This document shows, in pieces, positions 7,048 through 14,054 of a stretch of DNA of 34,280 bases. The DNA comes from Candidatus Aminicenantota bacterium (lineage in GTDB: Bacteria > Acidobacteriota > Aminicenantia > UBA2199): assembly GCA_011772425.1 (NCBI GenBank), contig WVZO01000767.1:700-34979 (forward strand). Reading direction: 5' to 3'. The notes below the pieces were generated by a model. That model was given only the letters and a program-made list of their open reading frames with translations, was not told the DNA's origin and ran no database searches. Numbering within the stretch: the stretch's first letter is position 1; each line of letters opens with the position of its first letter. Both the position numbers and the translations under genes were made by a program.

Positions 7048-8473
7048 TTTCTGTACCTCCGACAGTAATATGGGACAATTTCACCGAGGGTAACCCCACC
7101 CCCACAGGGAGAGACTGGCCATCTTTCCCGCAGGTCCATTTGCCGTCGCTGAAAACCAGGTCATTACCTACCATTACCACCCGTTTTAATATTTCCGGTC
7201 CATTACCGATCAATGTGGCACCTTTGATGGGAAAACTGATGGCACCGTTTTCAATGAGGTAGCCTTCGGTAATGGAAAAAACAAAATCACCGGAAGAGAT
7301 ATCCACCTGACCGCCAGAGAAGGTTTTGGCATAAACACCCTTTTTAACACTTTTGATGATCTCATCAAAGCTGTATTTTCCAGCCATCATATAGGTATTG
7401 GTCATCCGGGGCATCGGCGTATAGCGAAAGGATTCCCGCCTGCCGTTGAACGAGTTTGTTTTATAGTAATTGGCAGTGATAAGGTCGAACATATAGGTTC
7501 GCAAGATACCGTTTTCAATTAAAACGGTTTTCCCGGTGTCATTGCCTTCATCATCTACATTCAAGGCTCCCCGTTGAAAGGGGAGATTCCCCTGGTCTAT
7601 AATGGTACATTGGTCAGATGCCACTTTCTCACCAATTCGGCCGGAAAAGGCAGAACTGCCCCTGTAATTGAAATCCCCTTCCAGGGGATGACCAATGGAT
7701 TCATGCAGTAAAATACCGGATTCTCCTGCACCCAATACCACTTCCATTTCACCGGCCGGGGCAGGTTTTGCTTCCAGCATCAGCAAAGCCCTCCGTACCC
7801 CTTCTTCTGCCAATTGCTCGGGCGTATTTTTTTCAAAATATGTCATACCGATTCGGCCCCCGCCGCCCAGGGACGCATACTCCCTGACGCCGTTCTTTTT
7901 CACGATGACAGAACCGGCTAAACTCAGCATGGGCCGTATATCATACGCCTCTATCCCGGAAGAATTGATAATCAGCACGGTCTTATTACTTTCACTCAGG
8001 CTCGCTTTTACTTTTTCTACCAGGGGTGAAAGGGAAAATGCCCTGGCTTCGGCACGTCTGAGGATATTTATTTTCTCTTTTGTTTCTTCATAGACAGATG
8101 CCCTGAGATCATAAAGGTTGTGCTTCCCGGTATAACCCGTAACAGCAAACGTTTCCGATGAACCGGCAATCTCCGTCGCATCCTTGATGCATTTACGTAT
8201 GTTTTCCTCGGAAAGATCTTCCGTATAAGAATAACCCGTATTGTTCCCCTTTATCACGCGAATACCTGCACCGGTTATATAGGTGGTGGAGATCCCGGCT
8301 ATCAATCGTTCATTCAGCTTAATAGACCTGGCTAAACTGTGCTGAATATAAATCTCAGCAAAATCGCCCTTTTTCTTTAAGGGTTGGGTAATCATTTGAT
8401 GCAATTTTTCCACCGGTGGCAGACCCTGACGATAAAATAAATCACGTATCTCACTTGCTTTATCTTTTTCCAT
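7040..8473 (-). CDS. tldD: TldD metalloprotease subunit
   Basis: 477 residues. The metal-binding HExxxH motif is visible as His257-Glu258-...-His262 within LLHESIGHPLEGD. The conserved C-terminal Cys448 in CGKDGQSLPVG supplies the further ligand known in the family, and the protein ends with the typical ITVGG. The TldD/TldE complex degrades or trims unfolded peptides (microcin B17 maturation and CcdA degradation in E. coli). The start is fixed by an in-frame TAA just upstream; GGAG is about 15 bases upstream, longer than ideal. It lies 106 bp after the receiver gene on the same strand. Confidence 0.92.
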   Translation of the reverse strand: MEKDKASEIRDLFYRQGLPPVEKLHQMITQPLKKKGDFAEIYIQHSLARSIKLNERLIAGISTTYITGAGIRVIKGNNTGYSYTEDLSEENIRKCIKDATEIAGSSETFAVTGYTGKHNLYDLRASVYEETKEKINILRRAEARAFSLSPLVEKVKASLSESNKTVLIINSSGIEAYDIRPMLSLAGSVIVKKNGVREYASLGGGGRIGMTYFEKNTPEQLAEEGVRRALLMLEAKPAPAGEMEVVLGAGESGILLHESIGHPLEGDFNYRGSSAFSGRIGEKVASDQCTIIDQGNLPFQRGALNVDDEGNDTGKTVLIENGILRTYMFDLITANYYKTNSFNGRRESFRYTPMPRMTNTYMMAGKYSFDEIIKSVKKGVYAKTFSGGQVDISSGDFVFSITEGYLIENGAISFPIKGATLIGNGPEILKRVVMVGNDLVFSDGKWTCGKDGQSLPVGVGLPSVKLSHITVGGTENG

Positions 8474-8579
8474 TTTTTATGTCTTTTGCTCCTTCATTTT
8501 CCATATTTAGTTTCCTGGAAACAGCAGGCTAATAGGTTAATATATTTCCTATAAAAAAGCAAGACATTTGCTGGAAACT

Positions 8580-8966
8580 TCAGGACGCACGGGAAAGAAA
8601 ATAATCTTTAATTTTTATATCTACTTCAGTGATTTCAAAGGGCTTTTGAATAAATCCTATGGAATTGGTTTCCCTGGATTTTTCAATGGTGTCATTATCA
8701 ATATAAGCAGATATGTAAAGTACAGGGACGGCAAATTTTTTCTGTATTTCCCTGGCCGCATCAATACCATTTATATCATTGGCAAGATAGATGTCCATCA
8801 GGATAATATCCGGCTTAAGAGACAGGGCTTTTTCGATTGCTGTTTTCCCCCTGGTAACGATTTCAAATACCTTATAACCCATCACTTCCAACTCTTGTTT
8901 TAATGCCGCCGCATTAAGCAGCTCATCCTCAACCACCAGGATTTTTATCTCTTCCTTTTGTTTCAT
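8580..8966 (-). CDS. Single-domain response regulator
   Basis: 128 residues, a lone CheY-like receiver. The acidic pocket (Glu13, Asp14), phospho-acceptor Asp58 (IILMDIYL), switch Ser86 and Lys108 (IQKPF) are present. No output domain is attached, so it would signal by protein contact or phosphotransfer. It overlaps the histidine kinase at 8963-10579 by 4 bases, marking them as a pair. Confidence 0.92.
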   Translation of the reverse strand: MKQKEEIKILVVEDELLNAAALKQELEVMGYKVFEIVTRGKTAIEKALSLKPDIILMDIYLANDINGIDAAREIQKKFAVPVLYISAYIDNDTIEKSRETNSIGFIQKPFEITEVDIKIKDYFLSRAS

Positions 8967-10579
8967 TTCTTTACCCTGGGAAAATAAACGGTATATTTTG
9001 TTCCTTTGCTTCTGTCTAATTCAACTTTTCCCTCCAGTTGTAACACGAACGCTTTTATCAATTTAGATCCCAAACCCTGTTTTTCTTCACAATCATACTC
9101 CGGGGAAATGCCGATGCCATTATCACTGATTACCAACATATAGTTATCTTTATTCTCCTCCTTCAATTCCTTCAATTCCAGCAGGATTTCACCGGGCTGT
9201 TGGCCAGGGAAGGCATACTTAATGGAATTGGAAACGATTTCATTTACCAGTAATCCACAGGGCAATGCCGTCTCTATATTAAAATAAATGTTTTCCATTT
9301 TTGTATGAATCTTTACCCGGTGAATGTTCACATCAAAAGAATATGTCAAATGGCTCACGATAGATTCCAGGTAGTCTTTAATGTTTATTTGCGTCAAATC
9401 TTCTGATTTGAATAATTTTTCATGGATTAGTCCCATGGCCCGAACACGGTTTTTAAGGCCAATGAAGTACCCCAATGTATCTTTATCTTTGACATAACGC
9501 TCTTGCATGGTAATTAAACTTAAAATATTCTGTAAATTATTTTTTACCCGATGATAAACTTCCTTGAGCAATACCTCTTTCTCTTTTAACGCTTTTTTAA
9601 TTTGGGTTTCTGCTTGCTTGCGTTCGGTAATGTCATCATAAACCGCAACAATTTCACCGGTGGGTAATTTATAGACATAATTTTCTCTCCATCCGGTTAA
9701 CCGGTGGTCCTGGTAAAAAGAGACAGGATGGTGCCTGGGTTTGCCTGTTTTATAGACTTCCTGGAATACCTCGAACAATCCGAAATCTTTAACTCCGGGA
9801 AAGACGCTGCAGACACTTTTTCCCAGTAACTGATCTTTACTGACCTTATCTATGCGTTCCCCGGCCCGGTTAAAGTCTTTAAAAATAAAGTCCTTACCGT
9901 TATCCACGGCTTCATAAATGGCTACACCGCTTTTAGTGTTATTAAAGAGTTCTCTATATCTTGCTTCACTTTCAACCAGCTCTTCACGTTTGTATTTACG
10001 TTCCAGGGCATTGGCAAATAAAACGGCAATATTTTGCAGCAGGAGAATAAAATCCTCATCCCAACCTCTTTTTTCTCGAACCGAATCAAAGCCAATAAAG
10101 CCTACCATTCGTTTTTCAATTTGTATGCGTGCCATGATGAGGGACTTGATTCTCCCGGAAAGAAAAGCGTCCTTTTCATTTCCTGCCTCCGGCGGCAGCT
10201 TCAGTACATCGGGGATTGGCAGGGTACCATCGTTCTCTACCTTGCTTAACGCCCATTGGAAGTCTCCAGTGGACAACCCCTGTAATTCCGGCATTTGAGG
10301 TTCAATGCCTTTGGCGCACCATTCATGGGTATTGTCCATTTTTTGATCGTTATCATAAAACTGGAAAATGTAACTGCGGTCCACACCGGCAAATTTTCCC
10401 ACTTCTGCCAGCGCCCAATTTAATGCCTCATCGATTTTTTCGACATCGATATCGATAAATCGATTGGATAAGCTGGAGTTCAATTGTTCGATTTTTAACT
10501 GGTATTCCAGGGCTTTTTCGGCCTTCTCCAACTCTTTTACCCGCGATTTCAACTGGTCAAATGACGATTTGCTTTCCAT
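8963..10579 (-). CDS. Soluble sensor histidine kinase, GAF-PAS-HisKA_2-HATPase
   Basis: 538 residues with no transmembrane segment. A short coiled coil (1-40) is followed by a GAF domain (about 45-195), a PAS domain (about 203-320, ending YDDITERKQAE) and a HisKA_2 dimerisation domain with His343 in EVYHRVKNNLQNIL. A HATPase domain follows (N box LVNEIVSNS around Asn446, G1 SDNGIGI at 485-491, G2 QGLGSKL). The EVxHRVKNNL signature places it with the HWE/HisKA_2 kinases typical of stress and light sensing. The expected partner is the receiver overlapping its 3' end. The signal is unknown; a cytosolic ligand is likely. Confidence 0.92.
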   Translation of the reverse strand: MESKSSFDQLKSRVKELEKAEKALEYQLKIEQLNSSLSNRFIDIDVEKIDEALNWALAEVGKFAGVDRSYIFQFYDNDQKMDNTHEWCAKGIEPQMPELQGLSTGDFQWALSKVENDGTLPIPDVLKLPPEAGNEKDAFLSGRIKSLIMARIQIEKRMVGFIGFDSVREKRGWDEDFILLLQNIAVLFANALERKYKREELVESEARYRELFNNTKSGVAIYEAVDNGKDFIFKDFNRAGERIDKVSKDQLLGKSVCSVFPGVKDFGLFEVFQEVYKTGKPRHHPVSFYQDHRLTGWRENYVYKLPTGEIVAVYDDITERKQAETQIKKALKEKEVLLKEVYHRVKNNLQNILSLITMQERYVKDKDTLGYFIGLKNRVRAMGLIHEKLFKSEDLTQINIKDYLESIVSHLTYSFDVNIHRVKIHTKMENIYFNIETALPCGLLVNEIVSNSIKYAFPGQQPGEILLELKELKEENKDNYMLVISDNGIGISPEYDCEEKQGLGSKLIKAFVLQLEGKVELDRSKGTKYTVYFPRVKK

Positions 10580-10645
10580 TGGTTACCTACGAAGCTATAT
10601 TTTACAAATTTAACCAGAAAAAATCCACCCTTTAAGAAAAAAATT

Positions 10646-10654
10646 TGGTAAAAT
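10646..10654 (+). promoter_or_regulatory. Extended -10 element upstream of the aldolase-like gene
   Basis: TGG-TAAAAT (10646-10654) has the TGn extension and lies 32 bases before the start codon. No good -35 is visible. The same TGGTAAAAT string lies before the gene at 14055. Confidence 0.4.
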
Positions 10655-10686
10655 GTTGCCGTATGAAAAGTAAGGAATAAGAAATA

Positions 10687-11292
10687 ATGGACAAATCAGT
10701 TCTTGACGGCTACATCGGCATAAAATTTAATGCCGTATGCGTTGATGAAAGACTTCCCCATTCCTGGGAAGAATTTATAACCTCGTTTAAGGAAAATGGC
10801 AAACGATTACTGCATTACAATATGGCTCCTGCCAATGGCGGCAATATGAGTACAAGATTGCAAAAGGGATTCTTAATTACGGCATCGACCTGCAACCTGG
10901 GATGTATCGAGGATGACGAGATTGTCTATGTGGAAGAGTTTTCAATAGAGAATAAACTAGTGAAATACCGCGGCAGCCGTCCGCCATCATCCGAAACCTT
11001 CCTTCATGGGCTCCTTTACCAGGAAAAGAAGGATATTCACGCGGTCATTCATGCCCATGATGAAATAGCAACGTCGATGAATCTGTCGGGGCTCATTCAG
11101 GAAACGGAAAGAGAAGAACCCTATGGAACAGTTGAACTTGCCGGTCTTTGCCTGGAAACCTTTAGAAAAGGAAGCGATATTATTGTGCTTAAGAATCACG
11201 GCTATGTAGCCGTCGGTTCTTCGCTGACCCGGACAGCAGGCATCATTATCCATATGCATAATCATCTGCTGCAACTGAATATGACCGGTTGA
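10687..11292 (+). CDS. Class II aldolase/adducin family protein
   Basis: 201 residues, usual for fuculose-phosphate-aldolase-like enzymes. The phosphate/substrate loop is NGGNMSTR (50-57). Zinc ligands are His122 and His124 in HAVIHAHDE and His171 in KNHGYVAVG, and the catalytic acid candidate is Glu103 in PPSSETFLHG. Members split sugar phosphates to DHAP or act as dehydratases or decarboxylases. The context (a kinase divergent, no sugar genes) does not choose a substrate. AAGGAA precedes the ATG. Confidence 0.88.
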   Translation: MDKSVLDGYIGIKFNAVCVDERLPHSWEEFITSFKENGKRLLHYNMAPANGGNMSTRLQKGFLITASTCNLGCIEDDEIVYVEEFSIENKLVKYRGSRPPSSETFLHGLLYQEKKDIHAVIHAHDEIATSMNLSGLIQETEREEPYGTVELAGLCLETFRKGSDIIVLKNHGYVAVGSSLTRTAGIIIHMHNHLLQLNMTG

Positions 11293-11303
11293 AAAAAAAG
11301 GGG

Positions 11304-11386
11304 AAACCACAGATTACACAGATTACACAGATTATAAAAAATATAAAAAAATCTGCGTAATCTGTGTAATCTGTGGTTTTTTTCAT
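11304..11386. terminator. Bidirectional terminator: long dyad of 'cacagatta' repeats
   Basis: AAACCACAGATTACACAG... (11304-11333) pairs with its near-exact complement at 11350-11379 (29 of 30 positions) around a 16-nt A/T loop. A T-run follows on the plus strand and an A-run precedes it, so it can serve both converging genes. Each arm is itself three tandem copies of a 'cacagatta'-type unit. Confidence 0.8.
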
Positions 11387-11421
11387 GGTAGGTAAAATCG
11401 AAGGTGCCAGGTACTTTATTC

Positions 11422-11868
11422 TCAAGCACTGAAAATATTCTCTAAAATCGTTACTGCATCACCCACACATTTCTCACATATCGTGCCAAATAAATTCTTC
11501 TCTTCTATTATCTTGCGATCTTCTTCATTATTTAGATCATAACCCAATAACTCCCGGCAATTGATGGTGTTGTTCATTCTCTTAAATTCCCCTGTAAGCC
11601 GTATGACCGCGTCATAGGTTTTTTCCTTTGCCGGCTCATCATCTTCTCTATACTTTCCATACTTCAAACCCAGTACCATAATGGCCCCGGTAACAGTGCC
11701 GCAGGTATTTTGCATTTTTCCCATGCCCCCACCGAACCCACAGGCGATTTTTAACGCCGTGTCTTTATCCAGGTTCAAACCCGGAGCAAAACTCGATAAA
11801 ACTGCTTGAGAACAATTAAAGTCATTTCGAAAGGTTTCAATTGCTCTTTCCTTTTTTTCCGATGTCAT
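11422..11868 (-). CDS. C_GCAxxG_C_C family protein
   Basis: 148 residues. The cysteine pattern fits the family named for it: Cys19 (FNCSQAV), Cys43 (ACGFGGGMGK), Cys56 (QNTCGTVTGAIMVLGL), Cys104 (NCRELLG) and Cys131/Cys134 (CEKC). Proteins of this family are probably redox-active or metal-binding, and the biochemical role is not settled. AAGGAGG precedes the ATG. A weak promoter (TTGAAA-N17-TATTTA, 11933-11905 on the minus strand) is possible. Confidence 0.9.
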   Translation of the reverse strand: MTSEKKERAIETFRNDFNCSQAVLSSFAPGLNLDKDTALKIACGFGGGMGKMQNTCGTVTGAIMVLGLKYGKYREDDEPAKEKTYDAVIRLTGEFKRMNNTINCRELLGYDLNNEEDRKIIEEKNLFGTICEKCVGDAVTILENIFSA

Positions 11869-12077
11869 TTTTCCTCCTTTTTATTTTTAAACCAAGAAGT
11901 CCAATAAATAACATAAAAAAAAGGAAATTTCAAGATGGCAAAAGAATCCCTCCCATTCTGATTTTAACCCTGTCAAAAAATGAAGGGGCAGGCACGACGA
12001 CCTGCCCCTACACTATATTTTGATTTCCCGACTGTTCTTTTTATTTAAATCGATTTCTTTAACACAGCCTTCTTATA

Positions 12078-13589
12078 TCAATCAGCCTTACCTGTTATCG
12101 TAACCTCGGTGCTGGCTTCCTTGCGCACGGAACCATTGATTTCCAGGAAACTTACCGTAATGGTATGAGTCGTGCCTTCAGCCGGATTCGACAGTAAATC
12201 AAGGACCTGGTTCTTAGGAAAGTTAGCTTTGACATGATTGCCCTGGCGTGAAGCAGACACGGCTTTCAGCGGTTCAGCCTCGGAATTGTCTCCCTCCATT
12301 TCGATGGAATCCAGATCGATTTTCTCAATCCCTTCTCCTCGCAGGAACGCTTTGACAGTTCCCGAACTTTTGTCATAATTCAAGTTCCAAACGTCGGGCG
12401 CAAGCTCGAGTTCAAGATCGGAGGGCTCGGGCTCTTCGTCGTCGTCGTCATCTTCAATGGTAATTTCAGCACTTAATTCCAGGGGCTCGGTGCCTTCGAT
12501 TTCCAGGAAACTTATAATTATGGTGTGGGTGGTACCCTCATCAGGATTTAACAACAGGTCCAGCACCTGGTTTTTGGGAAACCTGGCGTGGATATGAGTC
12601 TTTTTGAGGGAAACCGAAATGGCAGCCAATGGCTCAGCATCAGGATTATCTCCCTTCATCTCAATGGAATCTAGATCGATTTTATCGATATCCTCTCCTC
12701 TGATAAATGCTTCCACTGTTCCCGAACTCTTATAGTAGTTCAGGCTCCATTCAACAGGATCGATTTCCAGTTCGAGCTCTGTGGGGTCGATGGGGTCTTC
12801 TTCGTCATCTTCAATGGTAATTTCAGCACTTAGTTCCAGGGTCTCGGTGCCGTCTACTTCCATGAAATTTACAATTATGGTGTGGGTCGTACCCTCAGCA
12901 GGGTCTAACAACAGGTCCAGCACCTGGTTTTTGGGAAACCTGGCATGGATATGATCCCCCTGGCGGGAAACTAAAATGGCAGCCAAAGGCTCAGCATCAG
13001 GATTATCTCCCTTCATCTCAATGGAATCTAGATCGATATTATCGATACCCTCGCCGCGGATAAATGCTTCTACTGTTCCCGAACTATTACCGTAGTTCAA
13101 GCTCCAAAGATCGGGATCTATCTCCAATGTAAGGTCCAACAGTTCACCCCCGTCACTGCTGATGGTGACCTGGGCACTGACTTCCAGCTGGTCGTTGCTC
13201 TGCTCCATGTAAAACGTCACTCTAATGTTGTGGGTGGAACCAACAGAGGGGTTGGATAACAATTTAATCACCTGGCTTTTTTTAAATTCAGCACGGACAT
13301 GGTCCCCCTCCAAAGCGGCTGAACACGCCTTTAACGGTGGTGCTGACAACTGGTCTCCGATCATCTCGATGGTATCCAGGAGAATTTTCTCAACTCCGGC
13401 ACCTCGTATTAATATCTCCACGTTTCCCGAACTATAGGCATAATTTAGACCCCAATTGCTCTGAACAAGCTCAACCAAAATCCTCTCTGCTTTTGTAAGA
13501 CCTTTTTTGCAGCCGCTCATCCCCACTAATCCAAGGATAATTATGCCAATCACAACCAGGGTTTGTAATGATTGTCTTTTCCCAAACAT
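12078..13589 (-). CDS. Lipoprotein with four ~110-residue beta-type repeats
   Basis: 503 residues from the ATG at 13589, chosen because AAAGGAGGT sits just upstream; a longer frame adds 20 residues without a ribosome site. A hydrophobic signal ends at a lipobox MSGC (Cys27), so the protein should be lipid-anchored. Four repeats follow, each with W-x-LNY-x-x-SSG, RGEGI-x-x-I-x-LDSIEM-x-GD, FPKNQVLDLL, EGTTHTI and a closing strand, joined by acidic D/E-rich linkers. Repeats 2 and 3 are nearly identical at DNA level about 357 bp apart, suggesting recent duplication. The fold is probably Ig-like. Function unknown; a surface or adhesion role is inference. Confidence 0.8.
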   Translation of the reverse strand: MFGKRQSLQTLVVIGIIILGLVGMSGCKKGLTKAERILVELVQSNWGLNYAYSSGNVEILIRGAGVEKILLDTIEMIGDQLSAPPLKACSAALEGDHVRAEFKKSQVIKLLSNPSVGSTHNIRVTFYMEQSNDQLEVSAQVTISSDGGELLDLTLEIDPDLWSLNYGNSSGTVEAFIRGEGIDNIDLDSIEMKGDNPDAEPLAAILVSRQGDHIHARFPKNQVLDLLLDPAEGTTHTIIVNFMEVDGTETLELSAEITIEDDEEDPIDPTELELEIDPVEWSLNYYKSSGTVEAFIRGEDIDKIDLDSIEMKGDNPDAEPLAAISVSLKKTHIHARFPKNQVLDLLLNPDEGTTHTIIISFLEIEGTEPLELSAEITIEDDDDDEEPEPSDLELELAPDVWNLNYDKSSGTVKAFLRGEGIEKIDLDSIEMEGDNSEAEPLKAVSASRQGNHVKANFPKNQVLDLLSNPAEGTTHTITVSFLEINGSVRKEASTEVTITGKAD

Positions 13590-13620
13590 AATGACCTCCT
13601 TTGAGACAATATAGTAATAT

Positions 13621-13649
13621 ACTATAAGTATACCAAATACACTAAGCAA
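13621..13649 (-). promoter_or_regulatory. Promoter of the lipoprotein gene
   Basis: Minus strand TTGCTT (13649-13644), a 17-bp spacer and TATAGT (13626-13621), about 32 bases before the ATG at 13589. Confidence 0.5.
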
Positions 13650-13770
13650 TTTCTATGCCAATTTAAAAAAAACTGGGAAATACATGCCGGGTATTTTATA
13701 AGCTTGTTCAAATACCACCTATTAACAATGACCTTCATCTTTCAGCCAATTTTCTATTCCAGCAGGGGTG

Positions 13771-13960
13771 TCGGATTTTTCCCGGTAAAAATATAAACAA
13801 ACTTACACTTGTGGTGTACAAAATGTTCAATTGAACAGTTAAAAATTTTCGTCCGCCCTATAAACCTGCATAAATCGCGAGGTTATCGGATTTTTCCTGG
13901 CAAAAGACATGGACAAACTTACACGTGAACCTTACAACATGTTCACTGTAAAAAAATTTT
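13771..13960. repeat. Diverged ~75-bp direct repeat upstream of the AraC-type gene
   Basis: Two related segments (13771-13849 and 13886-13960) share tcggatttttcc, an acaaacttacac core, atgttca and a final run of A then T. They sit in the 405-bp gap between the divergent lipoprotein and regulator genes. The spacing is 115 bp, 11 helical turns, so they could be paired binding sites. No gene is seen in this gap. Confidence 0.6.
13824..13837. promoter_or_regulatory. 14-bp palindrome, operator candidate
   Basis: TGTTCAATTGAACA is a perfect palindrome inside the first of the two upstream direct repeats; the second repeat keeps only the TGTTCA half. It lies between two divergent genes. Confidence 0.4.
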
Positions 13961-14015
13961 TCTTTGTGAACCCAGATATCCTGGTGTCTTTGCGGTTATT
14001 TTTTTTGCCAGACTT

Positions 14016-14045
14016 TTGCAGGTTATTAATAAAATATGGTAAAAT
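14016..14045 (+). promoter_or_regulatory. Promoter candidate close to the AraC-type regulator start
   Basis: TTGCAG (14016-14021), 18 bp, then TAAAAT (14040-14045) with an extended TGG. The predicted transcript start is only a few bases before the ATG at 14055, leaving almost no leader. Confidence 0.4.
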
Positions 14046-14054
14046 AAGTGAGGT

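Noticed and set aside
13590..13649. Longer N-terminus of the lipoprotein
   Set aside because: The extra 20 residues have no ribosome site and contain the promoter -10; the ATG at 13589 has AAAGGAGGT and a normal lipoprotein signal.
14006..14021. Second sigma-54 promoter (TTGCCAGACTTTTGCA)
   Set aside because: The essential GG at -24 is missing.
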